From assembly GCF_028769735.1 (NCBI RefSeq), contig NC_088186.1, positions 9,393,001-9,457,000 on the forward strand: a stretch of DNA of 64,000 bases, written 5' to 3'. Of the stretch, positions 17,205 through 30,189 are shown one piece after another. A program made the translations under genes and the position numbers. Source of the DNA: Zonotrichia leucophrys gambelii (lineage: Eukaryota > Chordata > Aves > Passeriformes > Passerellidae). The notes below the pieces were generated by a model, which ran no database searches, was not told the origin of the DNA, and saw nothing but the letters and a program-made list of their open reading frames with translations. The stretch's first letter is position 1. Every line of letters begins with the position of its first letter.

Positions 17205-17450
17205 AGAATCACGGAAATTTTAGGTTGGAAAATGCCTCTAAAGTCACCGAGTCCACCCAGGACTCCCAACGCTACCATGTCCCCAAGCGCCACATCCACA
17301 GGACTTTTGAATGGTGCCTTCACCACCTCCCTGGGCAGCCTATTCCAGTCCTTGACACCCTTCGAGAGAAGCAACTTTCCCTCATATCCAACCTAAACTT
17401 CCCCTGGAGCAGCTTGAGACCATTTCCTATTTTCTTACCAAGATACCGGG
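17205..17450 (-). mobile_element. CR1 LINE 3' fragment, minus orientation
   Basis: The plus strand begins ATAGAATCACGGAAATTTTAG and continues with the GTTGGAAAATGCCTCTAAAG and CTCCCTGGGCAGCC blocks that are typical of the reversed 3' end of avian CR1. Confidence 0.8.
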
Positions 17451-18422
17451 GGGAAGTAGAGCACACCCAAACACGAACGTGGGAAAGCCCCAAAATCAGC
17501 TCCCAGGGTGCCGGAACGAGGAGAAAGTGTTAATGGGCCAAGATCACCGCATTAAAGTGTTGAATTAACAATGTGAGGAATTCATACGAGTTAGAGAGCC
17601 AGCCGGGAGGGGCTAGAGGGTGCTGATTAGTGTCCATCCCAAATACACAAGCAGGTGATCACCCGCATTTTAAGGGACTTTTCCCTTTCAGAGTGCCAAG
17701 GAAGAGATTCTGGAAGCCCAGGAGGTCCCGTGGAGGGCCGGGAGCCCACGCTGCTGTGAGCTGGGGGCCGAGGGACAGAAAGGGACAGAAACCCAGCGAG
17801 GCTCCGGCTCCTCGGGCTGCGCGGAGCTGCTGGGAAAATACCTCGGAGGAAAATCATCATCTCCAACCTCCGAGACGGGCACTCCTGGGACAGGGACCGC
17901 CCTGAGAGCCAGCCCTGACCGGGGGGAGCGCTGCCCATCCCTGCCCAAGCTCAAGCAGCACCTGCATCCCGCAGCATCCTCCCCGCAGCCCCGGGAGCGG
18001 CGGGACCCGCCGGCTCTGGAGCCGCTCTGGAGCCGCATCCTCGGGATTTTTCTGGGGCTCCAGCGCCCTCTGCTCCGGCACGGGCAGAACTGAAACTCCG
18101 CTCACCCCACTCGGGCAGTGGGGCAGGGGCTGGGGGTGCCACCCTTCCCTCGGTGCCACCCTGAGTGTCACCTGCGGCTCTGCCCGCGCTCGCCCTGGCA
18201 CCCAGCAGGGCGGCCTCGTCAAGGAGGGTTTCTGTCTTAGACCTTGAAAGAGCAATTATTTGCAAGGGAAATCGCCGGTGGAGGCCCCCGCCGAGGCGGG
18301 GCACAGCGGTTTTTGGGGGCACCAGGGACATCTCTGCTGCCAGCACAGCTCTGGCTCCATGGGGAGCGGGACACGGACCCGGGAGTGGCTCTGGAGGGAG
18401 GAGCTGCCAGTTCTGCCACCCT
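17451..18422. other. GC-rich intergenic stretch, no gene recognised
   Basis: Rises to high GC at 17690-18420 with several open frames on both strands, none resembling a known protein. It could be a small CpG island or a noncoding-RNA promoter; there is no direct evidence for either. Confidence 0.4.
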
Positions 18423-18539
18423 GGGCACGGCTCCTCCGGGTGTCCATAGCGGGATTTCCTCCCTTTCTGCCCATTCACCCTGGGCACGGCACACGCGGCT
18501 CCTCCGGGCGTTCATAGCGGGATTTCCTCCCTTTCTGCC
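18423..18539. repeat. Imperfect tandem duplication, about 67-bp period
   Basis: The block GGCTCCTCCGGG...CATAGCGGGATTTCCTCCC occurs twice, ending at about 18471 and 18539. Confidence 0.85.
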
Positions 18540-19077
18540 TGTGGGAACCTACAAAATTAGAGAGTTTTAGGAACTCCCAAAACTCTCAAAATTAGAGAGT
18601 TTTGGGAACAAAAGGCAGCCCCAGAGGCAGCAGAACTGTGATTAGAGCTAAGCAGCAGCCATGAGATAGGTCAGCAGAAAAATTATTTAAACTGTAGAAA
18701 AGCAAGAACAAATAGAACAATGGTCTGTGTATTAACGCTTGTCTAGAATAACTCCCTAAGCTACAGAAAAGTTTATCTAGCAAGATAATAGGAAGGTTGA
18801 AGCTTAATAATGGAGCTCTGTGCATTGTGTTTTAAGGCTCACAAGCAGGTATTGTATTTGAAATAAGTAAGCATTGTTTTAACCAAAGGTACATGTTCTT
18901 GTAGTGATTGGATAGAACTACTGTCAATGTGCTTTTGCTTTGTGTGATTGGTCAAAAAACTTATAAAGTGAGTTGTACCATTAAGTTCTTGGTCTGCTGC
19001 CTGGGATGTGAGCTGCTGGCATCTTCCCATTGTCATAACCATGTAATGAGACTGATGCTGGAAAATCAAACAGCTCA
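18540..19077 (+). mobile_element. Solo LTR, passerine ERV type, plus orientation
   Basis: Starts TGTGGGAACCTACAAAATT. A CTTATAAAGTGAG TATA-like block lies near 18960, followed by a leader-like sequence. The first 70 bp carry an internal repeat of TTAGAGAGTTTT. The right-hand end and target duplication are uncertain. Confidence 0.6.
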
Positions 19078-19754
19078 AGGCACGTTCCCAGCAGTCCCAT
19101 CCTGTTTGTGGTTTGTACACAGAGCCCAGCCAATGTCACTGCCCATTCCCCCAGCCCTGGGACAGGCAGGAGCAGAGCAGGGCACCCACTGCCCACCCTG
19201 AGCTCCTCCAGGGGGGGAAACTTCTGGTGGAAGCTTCGTGCCTCCAAGTCTTGAGACCAGCTGTGCAGGGGGGACATCTGAACATCTCCACCCAAATCTG
19301 CAGACCAAGTTTCCAGCAGAAATTTTTCCTCCATCTCAAACCCCCCTTCTCTTGATGCCTGGATCCCCCAAGCCTTCCCCAGGCCAGGAGAATCCATCAC
19401 AGCTCAGCCAGGGACACTCACAGATGAGGCATTTCCCTTCCACCACCATGCACCCTGCCAGGAGCTCCTGGTGCTCTGAAACAGAGGCACCATCACCTCC
19501 TCTGACCCAAAAAACCTGAGAACAACCCCGAGCAGAGAGCAAATAAATTAAGATTCAATAAATAAACATGATAGGAACAACTCAGAATGCACAGCCATGC
19601 CCTGCTGGGTGGTAAAGTTGCACCTTTCTTCATATTTCCCTCAATTTTCCCCAGATAATCTCTTTGTTAGGCACTTATCTCTTCCGTTATACCCAGTACT
19701 TGCTCAGATTGAGCTCCCAAAGTTCAAACAAGAAGAAAACTAAAGAAAAAATCT

Positions 19755-20215
19755 GAAATATTGCTATTTACACACGCACATACATTAAATAGATAATATT
19801 ATATATATTAATATATATAAATAATATTAATACTGCCTATATTATATAACATATATAGTGTATATATATTACATATATAGTATATATGTAATATATAATA
19901 TATTAATATAATATATTAAATGTACGTTACACATATGTAGTGTATATAGTACCTATATATTATACATTAACCTATATTATAGATGTATAATATTTAGTGT
20001 ATATTCTATATAAGTATATATATTACATATATATTATACATATATATATAAATATATATTTGTATATATATGTATACACATATACATATATATACTTATA
20101 TACATATATATAAAATATATATGCATATAAGTATATATACAAAATATTATACATCTATAATATATATATAACATATATACACTATATATATGTAAATGTG
20201 TATTTATGCGTTCAC
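19755..20215. repeat. AT-rich palindromic repeat tract
   Basis: About 460 bp of nearly pure A/T with TATA-type motifs. It contains inverted copies: TATTATAGATGTATAATATT near 19976-19996 recurs as its reverse complement near 20141-20161, with partial matching outside these arms. Confidence 0.9.
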
Positions 20216-21572
20216 AGCCTGGATTCTGCCAGGCCAGGCCAGGTTTCCCCTCAGAGCTGACACGGGGCTGGCAGCACTCCCCATGGCAGGGCTGTTTGCA
20301 GGAGGAACAGCCCCAAATCCCCATGAACAGCTGCCATAAACCCTGCTGGGTGCCAGGCAGGCCCTGGGGACACTGGGGCACCAACAGAGCCCTCGGGCAG
20401 GGCCATCACAGGTGGCACTGGGGGCCAGCAGGTGAGCAGAGCCTGCTGCCACCCCCAGCACGGGGACACGGGGAGGTGGCACCTCAGGAGCACGGCTGCT
20501 GATTTATGGCGCACTCAGGACTCTCCACAGGCATTATTTATCTGCATTACTGAGAGGGCTTAATTATTCCTCCTCACATCAGAGGAGACACTGAGAGCTT
20601 CTATTGCTCAGAAAATCATTTTAATCAGCAAACAGAGCACACTGCCACCACCAAACATTTATTTCTTCAGATGGCTGAAGAGTTGATGTTTCCAACCTCG
20701 CTGGGTACAGCTGCCTGTGCCTCAACTGCACAGGCTGGCCCCAAAAGGAGGGAAAAACTGCCCAAATGCACAGAGCTGAGCAAGCTTTTTGCAGGGAGTG
20801 CTGCAGGAGAGGCCCTACAATGCCAGAAGATGGGAAATTAGAGGAAGAAACCACAACTGACAATTTCACAGCACAAGAACTGGCAAGAAGAGGGGTTAAA
20901 AACAATAAATAAAGTGAAGGGAAGCAGATTTAGGACCAGGAGAGCCATTTTGTTGTCTCAGCTTTGGCAGCAAGTGGAGCCCAGTGGTCAGAGAGGGGCC
21001 TTGAAGGGATCTGGCAGCTTTTCACTAAACCCACTGCCAGCTTCTGGAACACAAACACACTGTCAAGGGCCCCAGAGCATTTCCATCTTTAAAAACTGAG
21101 GCAAAGCTTTAGCAAATGTTTGCAGCCCTGTGGGATTCCCACAAGCACCTCAGCAAGAGGCACCCAAGTCCTGGAGCTCCAAGGCCTTTTACATCAGACT
21201 GCAGTTTCTGCAAGACAAAAATGAATGTAATTCAGAAAACCTGTGGGATTCCGAAGGGAGGTCATATGCATTTTTAAAGGTTCAATTCAAGCCCATGCTT
21301 GCATTATTATTTCCATTACAAAGCAAATTCCATTAGATTATTTCTCCTGTGCCATCTCTTGGTATTCTGCAATTGCAGAAATTCTCCATGGTCATAAAAT
21401 AACGAAAAAAACTCTATTATGGTCTAAATAAAAAATTCCAAACCCCACATATTGAAAAGCAAGGTGACCCCAACATCTGGGAAATGATTGCCATCTAATT
21501 CTATTGATTTAGAATATTGAACACTTGTTTTATTAAAACAATACTATATTATATTACAAATATACTAAAGAG
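20216..21572. other. Intergenic, no gene recognised
   Basis: No supported exon, RNA gene or mobile element. The stretches 19078-19754 and 21628-23618 are similar. Confidence 0.5.
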
Positions 21573-21627
21573 ATTATATTATATTATATTATATTATATT
21601 ATATTATATTATATTATATTATATTAT
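21573..21627. repeat. (ATATT)n microsatellite
   Basis: About eleven uninterrupted copies of the pentanucleotide ATATT. Confidence 0.95.
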
Positions 21628-23618
21628 TACTAACTGAAAAACTTGTGACTGTAGACTGACAGTGTACACAGTTTGGACTTGATAGGTTAATTACCATAAA
21701 TAATTTCTACTAGAATTTAGTTACTAAATTTTTTAGGTAAATTATTTTTTAACACATTTTACATGTGTAAAGCAGAGATAAAAATTGTTTTCTCTCTGTG
21801 CTTCTCTAGGAAAAAACTTGAGAGAGAGAATTATGTCTCTGTTCAGAGAATGTGAATGTTACACTCACAGCCTCTGTCTCTCTCCTTGGCAGTTTCCACA
21901 TTTCAATCTTCTGGACTTGGACTTTTCCTGGAGGAAGAAACCTGGAAAATGCAGGGAGAGCTGGTGCTGCTGGCCCAGCTGGGCAGGAGCCCATCCAGCA
22001 CGGGCACTTTCATTCTGCTTTTCATGCCCAGAAGTTTCTTGAAGATCCAAGAAACCTCTGTGATTCCTCACATCAAACATTCCTTCAGTGAGCTTTGGAT
22101 GCAGCCAGGGCTGCTCCTCTCCCCAGGTTGGATTTTTGCCTCTCCCTCCTGTCGAGGGATGGTGTTTGCTGTTCCTTGGAGAAATCCAGATGTACAGCCA
22201 GGATCTGCAGCCTTGGCATCTGTGCCAGTTAAACACAGTAATTACAGCTCCCAGTTCTTCAGGGGAGGGACAGCTTCCCTGCCAGGGAATGGGGATTTCA
22301 GAATGCACTTGACATCCTCTCCTGGAATGGGAGAATCAGAGGGGTGGAATGGAAATGAGAATTGCTCAGCTCCCAGCACTGCCACCACCCCATGGGTCAT
22401 TTGTCCAGTGAGGAATGAAGGTAAAAATCACCAGGAGCAGGGGTCAGTCGATCACCAGAAGGGTTTGGTGGGAGCAGAGTGAGTTCTTTACAATTTAGAG
22501 CAGCAAGGACAGAGCTCAGAGCCACAGGAGCTCCTGTTGGAACAATCTCCTGCTCAGATTTGGGGAGCTGAGCAAAGCTGGTGGCACCTCCTGCACGGGC
22601 AGCAAGGTCATGGCAGTGTCCTCAAATACCCCTGACAAGCCCCCATTGATTTTGGGGGCTGAGCTGAGAAGGGACAAAGGGGGAGGGACCATCCTGGTGC
22701 TCCCAAAGCTGCCAGGATCCCTCCCTGCTCCCAAAGAGCCCCTCAGGCAGGATTTGGGGGACACAGCCCAGGTAAGCCCCACTGGACACAGCACAAGCAG
22801 GGCAGGAAAAGGGAGCACAGCATGGGACAGGCAGCCAGAGCCACACAGGCTGGCTCTGCTGTCTAGGGAGCAGCTCACTTTGCAGGAAAGGTTGTTCCCA
22901 AAAGCTGGGAAAGCTGGGAGCAGCATGAATTGAATCCCAGCAGCAGCAAAGGGCTCAAACTGGGCAGTCACCAGTGAAACCAATCCCATATAAACCAGCA
23001 AACATCCCAGAGACTGATTTACCCTTCCTGAGAAGATGAAATCTGAAAGGAATTGACCATTTTACTCACACTGAGGTGTCACCTCCATGCTGGGATTGGG
23101 GACAGCCCTGCAGGATATTTGTGAACAGTTCTGCTCTTCCATTTACACCCAGTTCCAGCAGCCTCCCCTGCAAACAGCAGGTCCGGCCCATGCTCACACT
23201 GCCTGTGGTCCTCATCTCTCCAGTTCTGAACATTTCCAAGGGCCTTGTTCATTTTATAGGTGACCAGAACAGCAATAACAACAACAACACATCAGTACTG
23301 TAATCAGAAATTGGTTGCTTGCTCTAGTCCTGAAGCATTCAGTAACACCCAATATCTGAGCAGCCCAGTCACTGTTTAGAATATTTCTCTTTAGTGGGTC
23401 TGTACTGTTCCTATTTCAGGAGTTTATGAAAGGATTAGTTCTTGGGAACAGCTGCATTTCTCACTTCACTGAGAAATAAACACATCAGGCTGGCTCTGCA
23501 AGAGGCACGAAAGCAAAAGAGCTCAGTCCTTCCCAGGGGCTGCTCCCTCTCATCCCACCTTGGCTCTACAAGTCCCTGCTCAGGGAGTGATTGGGGTTTG
23601 GGATTGATCCCAAATATA

Positions 23619-23890
23619 ATGGGATCATGGAATGACAGAGTACTTTGGGATGGAAGGGACCTAAAAATTCATCCCATCCCTCCCCTGCCATGGCAGGGAC
23701 ACCTCCCACTGTCCCAGGCTGCTCCAGCCCTGTCCAGCCTGGCCTTGGGCACTGCCAGGGATCCAGGGGCAGCCACAGCTGCTCTGGGCACCCTGTGCCA
23801 GGGCCTGCCCACCCTCACAGAAAGATTTTTTCTCATATCCTGCTGAATTTACTCTCTTTCAGTTTGAATCCATTGGGCTGCATCCTCATT
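23619..23890 (-). mobile_element. CR1 LINE 3' fragment, minus orientation
   Basis: The plus strand reads GGATCATGGAATGACAGAG, then GGATGGAAGGGACCT, GGCAGGGACACCTCCCACT and the CTGCTCCAGCCCTGTCCAGC block. This is the reversed 3' end of avian CR1. Confidence 0.9.
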
Positions 23891-25120
23891 TCTTCCCTTG
23901 TTGCCTTCTCCTCTTGTTATTTCCAGAAGGAACAGCCAGAAATCACCCTTGCCCAGCCCCTTGTGCTGTCAGGGACCTGCAGGACACAGCCCATGTGAGG
24001 CTGCAATCCAGCAAGGGTTTGGCACCTCAGATCTGGGGAATGGGGGGGATCTTTCCTGGGCTGTGAATAAAAACAGCTTCTTAATTAAGCCCTGGATATT
24101 GATTTCATTTTCATCCTATTAACTGCCTTGCCCTACATGGGTTTGCAACACTCTGTAGGATTCCCCTTGCCCCCACTCTGTGTAGACACAAATTGCCAAG
24201 ATAAAAAAGCTTCATTAGTCCCATCTACTCTTCAAGCACCCATTTCTTTATATTTTTTTTGCTTTCAAGTGCTCATAAAAGAGGCTCCTTGACAGCTTCC
24301 AGACCTGCATCTCTCCAGCAGAGCAAAGATTCATGAACCAACATCAAGAGCTCAGCTACTTTGCAAAGAGAAGGAGGGAAAAAAGCCTCTGCAGAACCCC
24401 TAAAGAAATCCAGTTCTGGGTTCCCTCACATGTGGGGAGCTGGAGGTCCCAAAACAGCAAAACCCCCCAGCAAATGGCACTTGTTTATCTCCTTTTTTTG
24501 CTGTTAAACAGTAGCAACAATTTGTTTTTAAGCCCTGAGCCCCAGCAGAGCCTGGGTCACCCTGGGTGGGAGCTGCCTTTGCTGATCAGAGAAAATCCAA
24601 GATTTTTGTGTTCCCCCCACAGACCCAGAGAAGGAAGAAGCCTCAGAAGGGAGGAGGGAGAGAGAAATATCAAATTAGAGAATGAAAACACGGAAGAATG
24701 GAAAAGAGAAGATGATGATAAATCAAGCAGAAAATCAGTGTTTTCCATGATGCTCAAAACCAAAGGCACCAAAAGATTTGGGATTTTACCCTCAGAGGTT
24801 TTTCAATCAATGACCATAAACCTCATGAATTTACACAGACACAGGGACTGTGACCCAAAGAATTCATGATCAAAATTAAGATTTTCAACCAAGAAGGAAA
24901 ACAAGAGAGAAGATGTTGTCAGACAAGAGGCATGGGGAGCTATTAAAACATTTTGGGAAGAGAAAAAAAATCCAAACAAACCCACAACAATTTTTGAGTC
25001 TTTATTGTCATTTTTTTGGGCTGTCACAGGAGGGGACTGAAGGAATGAGAATAGTTTAGAAGCTCAGGGAAGATGTTCCCTCCAGGAACAGGGATGGATC
25101 TGTGGGGCTGCTCTGTGCAG
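23891..25120. other. Intergenic, no gene recognised
   Basis: Ordinary-looking sequence. No exon, RNA gene or mobile element that I can support. The stretch 25186-26224 is similar. Confidence 0.45.
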
Positions 25121-25185
25121 GGCCAGGAGCTGGATTTTGGTGATCCTCATGGGTCCCTCCCAGCTCAGGACATTCTGTGATTCTG
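25121..25185 (+). mobile_element. CR1 LINE 3' end, plus orientation
   Basis: GGAGCTGGATTTTGGTGATC, then GGGTCCCTCCCAGCTCAGGA and ATTCTGTGATTCTG, the canonical CR1 3' terminus with its short terminal repeat. Confidence 0.8.
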
Positions 25186-26224
25186 GCAGAGATTTGGGGA
25201 GGGTGAAACCCAGACAGATTGGTCAGAGCTGCAAAGCACCTTCCAAACCTCCTCGTGCTTCAGCCTCCTTTGATCTTGAGCTGAAATCTCAGGAATTTTT
25301 AGCACTCATTGATGAGTAAATATTTCTGTCATCCAAATCTGGGCATTGCCCTGAAATGCAGCTGGAGGAAGCAAAGAGCCTGGCACTTGTTGGTCTCAAT
25401 ACCAGGGGCAGCTACTTAGAGAGTCAAAGAAGAATAATCAATAACCTGAAGAGTGAAATTAAGTTTCTCTACCACAAATGTCTGGCTTTAAAGCACCAGG
25501 GCTGATCTCCAGCCTTCTGGTAAAGCTTCACTTTGGGATCTGGGTTGTTTTTCCACAGCAGAGCTGAGCTGGATCATTTGCCCCATTCCAGGCACTGCTT
25601 TGATGTTTACACTGATTTAGGAATTAGCCTGGAAATCATTTTATGTGCCAAGGGAAGTGGCTGCAGGAGAGGCACCCGAGCTCTGCTTCACAGTCCAGAT
25701 TCTTCCTTCTCTGTTCTGTTTCAAGAAGTAAAGCTCAATAACATCAAACCAGGCTCTCCTCAGGTCCACTCCAGCCCTCAGCATCCCAGACATTCCCTGG
25801 AGCTGTGGGAGGATCTCAGCCCTGCAGATCCCTACACCAGGCAACACTTACTCCAACTGAATTAGCCAGAAAGGTCTGGAATGGTTAATTGGAATTATTT
25901 AGCCATCATGTTTTGCCCATCTCCTCCTCCTCTGCCTGGCGTGGTGTTCTCCAAATCGAATTCCTTTAACAGAATCCAATATGCAGCAAAGCTGTTGGTC
26001 CAGAGAAATGTTTCACTTGGGGTGTGGCAGAGGGGGCTCCCAGGGACCCCTTGTGTGTCCCCCTGCCCTGCCCAGCACCAGCAGGAGCCAGGAATGGCAG
26101 GGGGAGATTCCTTCAGGGCTGTGGGGTGAGATGGGATCAGCACAGGAGCCCCCTGGGCCGCTGCACTGTCAGAGAGTCAGGGGGTGGGATGGTGGGGATG
26201 GATGGAGACGAGAGATCTCTGCAG

Positions 26225-26765
26225 CCAGGTCTGGAACTTGGGGTTTATTGCAAAGGGCCTGGGTGCAGGGCCCTGCTGGGAGCTGCCAAACACAGCTCAG
26301 AGCAGGCCTGAGAGAAGAGAGGGGGAGAGAGGATGAGAGGGTGAGAGGGTAAGACAGCGAGGTTCCCGTTACAATACAATAAATCTCCTTCTGTGTTGAA
26401 TATTCTAATTCTCACTAACCAATCTAGTACAAGATACAAATCCTAAAGCATTTACATACAGCCTATAAGAATCATTACATTACCATACTGTGTTACATTT
26501 TAAACCCTTAAAACTCCTCTTTGGCCCCTTCTGCCAAGCTGTAGGGTCTGCTCTGACCCTTGGGCCTGTCTGCAAGCAGAGGGTGTTGTTCCATCAAAAG
26601 GGGATGTTTTCCAGTTGTTCAGTAACTGAGGGATCTCAAAGCTTGCTTTCATTTCAATCTCGCTTATAGTTTCTATATTCTCAAAATCTTTTGTCAGACA
26701 ATCATATTTATAAGGCTTTCCTGTTTCATCTTCCCCAACACTGCACCTCCCTTCCCACTGCACAC
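26225..26765 (-). mobile_element. ERV LTR, minus orientation
   Basis: On the minus strand it ends with a CAATAAACC poly(A)-like signal near 26245-26255. It includes a block (TGAAATGAAAGCAAGCTTTG and the preceding 60 nt) that resembles one in the element at 30190-30862, so the two belong to one family. Exact ends were not resolved. Confidence 0.6.
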
Positions 26766-26826
26766 CCAGGAACATCTGAGCTGGCAGAACCACAGAATAC
26801 CCTGAGCTGGGAAGGACCCATCAGGA

Positions 26827-26953
26827 TGTAGCCACATTTCTCTTCACAGAGAAAAGCAAGACTTCCCAAGAGTATATCTGAGATTCACATTCTCTGAAAT
26901 ATTCTTGGGAAGTCGTGCCTTGCTTTTCTCTGTAGAAGAGAAATGTGGTTACA
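26827..26953. repeat. Long inverted repeat (hairpin)
   Basis: The left arm 26827-26875 and right arm 26899-26953 are reverse complements over about 48 bp, with a few mismatches and two small gaps, around a 23-nt centre. The centre and right arm resemble the start of the 12493 LTR family (ATTCACATTCTCTGAA). A short CR1 scrap (26788-26822) precedes it. Confidence 0.9.
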
Positions 26954-27313
26954 CCAGGATCATCAAATCCCCCTCCTGTCCCTGCCCAGCCCCCCCAGCA
27001 GCCCCACCCTGGGCACCCCTGGCAGCGCTGCCCAAAGGCTCCTGGAGCTCTGGCAGCCTCGGGGCCGTGCCCATTCCCTGGGCAGCCTGGGCAGTGCCAG
27101 CACCCTCTGGGGGCAGAACCTTGCCCTGAGCCTCCCAAAGCTTAACCAACCCACACAGCCCCCTTGTGTGGCTTTTTTTGTGCCCATAATTTGGGAAGAA
27201 TTATAGAAGCCTTGCAAATAACTGGGTCACGCTCCTTCCCCGCCCCGGGCAGCTCCAGCATCCCGCGGGCTCCTGACCCCTCCTGCTCCCCACAGATCTC
27301 CGGGGGTTTGCAC

Positions 27314-27790
27314 TGTCAGGAAAATTAATCCACAAACACCAGAGGTTTATGTTTAAAAAGGAGACTGAGGAGTACTTTTACTTTATTCCAATAAAGGGAG
27401 AGGCCATGGGGCATCCCCTGGGAATCTCTCGAATTTTTGGAGGACACAGCCTCCTTTTTATCCCAATTTCCCTTTTCTCTTTCCCCATTGGCTGAGGTAC
27501 TTGGGAGGTTCAGATTTCCCAAAACACCTGATCCCAAAGATTTCCCTCTAATATACAACCCTCCCTTTTCATTTTTAATTCTTATGGAATTTAGGGATTT
27601 TTCCCCATTGTTTATTTCATCTTTCAATGTCCAATTTAATTTATCAGCAAACTTAAAGTTTATTTGTAAAAGCAAATATCTTTTTCCATTCATCAATCAG
27701 TGGAATCCTTCCCATTGTTTCTTTTATCTCCCAGTGCTGGTTTTATCTACCAGCAGACCCACAGCTGATTTGTAAAGACAAATCCACCAT
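27314..27790 (-). mobile_element. Probable ERV LTR, minus orientation
   Basis: The plus strand begins TGTCAGGAAAATTAATCC. The minus strand carries GGAATAAAGTAAAAG as a poly(A)-signal region near 27382. The AT-rich body has repeated TTTATC/TTTATTTG motifs. No target duplication was resolved. Confidence 0.5.
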
Positions 27791-28769
27791 TCCTCTCAAA
27801 ACCTGGGCAGAACAGCAGCTCCCTGCAGCAGGAGGGAAGCTTGGGCACCAGGAGAACAAAATACCACAGAAGTTCCTCAACTTCTTCCAGCTCAATCCTG
27901 TGTCAAAGGGATTTTCATGAGCTAAATGAGAATATTCTCCCCATTCCCCTTTTGTTCATTTATAAAGTCACTTTGCTAATGGTGCAGGCCATGTTTGCTG
28001 CTCACAAACTCCCAAGCAATTTATTCCAGCGATTTTCCCCCAACAGCTGCACAACCAGAGAGAAATTCTCTTCCCATCAGAGGCAGGAGAAAAGGATATT
28101 TGTCTTATTATGTCTGGGTAAAGCTTATCTGCTTATTTGCTGCTCAGAATTGTATTTACAGAGCACAACAAAGGCAAAGCCAAGTGCACTAATTGCTGCT
28201 GCTCAGGTAGAATATTTTCTGCTCGCCCTGAGCCCTGCATCAGTGGGGCTTTATACTTTATCTAGCACCAGTGAGCTCCACAGAGGGGTTTTATTATTCA
28301 CCCATCACTGCTGTTTCATTGCCTCTGTGTCTTCTGAAAGGAGGGAGAAAAACCTCAATGATTTCTTGCTTTTCAAACCAGGATTGCTGAGGGGTTTTTT
28401 TTCCCGAGCTTATTGCACGTTGCAGACAAATAAATCACCATTTAAATCAGCCTCATTCTGAGCACACAGATGGAGGCTCCTCCAGAGGGGAAGCTCTCCA
28501 CATCCAGGTGCTTTCCATCCTCCTCACATTCCCTGGCTCCCAAGGGATGAGCGCAAAGCAAAAAAGCAAACCCGCAGAAGGGAAAAATTCCAGCCCCAAA
28601 ATGGTTTTGTTTTCTACCCGCTCAACACCAAAAATCCTCATTTTAGCTCTGCTCCAGCTTATTTGGTTACAGAGCATCTCCCCAAGGCTTTGTTCACCCA
28701 GGTCAGGCCCCAGCCCCCAGCACTGGGGGTTTATGGCCTGGAAGGGGGCTGGAAATGGGGTAAATTGTC
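27791..28769. other. Intergenic, no gene recognised
   Basis: The longest open frame (27841-28461, plus strand) has no recognisable domain and lacks exon-like flanks. Treated as non-coding. Confidence 0.45.
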
Positions 28770-29100
28770 ACTACAGGACACGAAATAACACAATGTGGAC
28801 ACACTGCTCTTTCAAGGTAGAAAGAGACTTTTTAATTTTTGACTCTAACATTTATAGATTTCCAAAAGTGACAGTGGATTGGAGGGTGTCAATGCCACCT
28901 CTCCAATGACACTGCACAAACCAACAGTCCGTCAAATTTATCCTCCTCCATAAAAGAATGTAAAACAATGAGTTATTTACAGAAAGTGTGTGAGAAAGTT
29001 CATTACAAGAATGTAAACATCAGAAGGCTTAGAAAATCTTAAAAAATCAGGGTGACAGTAAATTGGCCTGAAAAGATGATCAGGGGGGTGACACTTCCCC
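28770..29100 (-). mobile_element. Possible degraded LTR, minus orientation
   Basis: The block around CTTTCAAGGTAGAAAGAGAC and the TTTTTAATTTTTGACTC run look like the R/U5 part of a passerine LTR in reverse. Boundaries not seen. Confidence 0.3.
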
Positions 29101-29118
29101 TGTCCCCACTTTCCTTGG

Positions 29119-29791
29119 TGGCCTAGGGTGACATTCTGATGCTTGTATCCCCATTCATGTGTTCTGTTTATGCTGGGTATCTGTTCTGTGCCTTCAAGAC
29201 TGGCTCTGAAGAGTGAAAGGTTTGTTTTGGTTTTGCTATCAGCTGCTCCCCCATGGCTGGTGGGACACAGAGACAGGGCAGTGCATGGTGCTGCTTTTAC
29301 TTTTTGCTTTGCTTTTTGCTTTGGCTCTCACTCTTGCTTCTGATTTGCTCCTGCTTTTTGTTTCTGCTCATTAGTTAGTTTAGCTAAACAGTTTGAATTT
29401 TCCCTGGACTGTTTCTCCTTTCCCTTTTTTGGACCAACTTGAGCCTGCTCCAGGCTGGGGCCTGGCAAACAAAGAGTTTGCGCCCTGGGCCTAGCGGGGC
29501 CTGCTCTGGGCAGCAGCTGCCCCAGCACAGGAGGGACTGATAACAGAGCGACCACCCCCAGAGAGACTTTCTGAATTTGTCATCTTTTTCAGAGTGGTGT
29601 AAGAGTGGTGTCACCTGGTATTGTTCATTCTGTGTGCTGGGGGATGCTGTGCCTGTTCAATAAACAGGTTCTTTCCACTTCTCTCCAAGGAATCCTTCCC
29701 GATCTGGTTGGGGGGAGAAGCTGTGTGGGTTTGCTTTCTGGAGGGGACCCCCTTTGGAGGTTTTCTCCCTAATTTGCCCTAAACCAGGACA
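29119..29791 (+). mobile_element. Solo LTR, ERVL-like, with 5-bp target duplication
   Basis: 673 bp starting TGGCCTAGGGTGACATTC and ending AAACCAGGACA, flanked by CTTGG at 29114-29118 and 29792-29796. The poly(A) signal region CAATAAACAGGTTC lies near 29659. TG...CA ends and a 5-bp duplication fit ERVL. No internal genes. Confidence 0.85.
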
Positions 29792-30189
29792 CTTGGGGAA
29801 GAGAAAACATCCCAAATGCAGAATGCAACCTTTGCCATGCCCACAGCTCTCTGCCACCTCCTGGACATTAACTCATCCCAAAGGCTGGGCTCTGAGGAAT
29901 TCTGAGGCTTTTGCCAACCCCTGTGGAGGGGCAGGGAGGATCCACGTGTGCAGCACTGTCTGTTCCTGCAGCAGCAAATGGCAAATGGCTCCTTGCTCAA
30001 CACCAGCCCTTCTAATGTCATCTCCTGTCATCCTTGGCAGGGTGCAGAGCTCCAAGGGTTTAAACAAAGCCTGGCTGTGCCAAGGCCCTGCTCCCAGGTC
30101 AGCTGGGACACTTTGTAATGGGGAATTTAATCCCAGCTCAACACCAGGCTCGGGTGGCTTCACTGGTGTAAGAGCCAAAATGAGGGATG

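Noticed and set aside
27841..28461. 206-codon plus-strand open frame in the spacer
   Set aside because: No similarity recognised, no exon-like borders, and composition like surrounding non-coding sequence.
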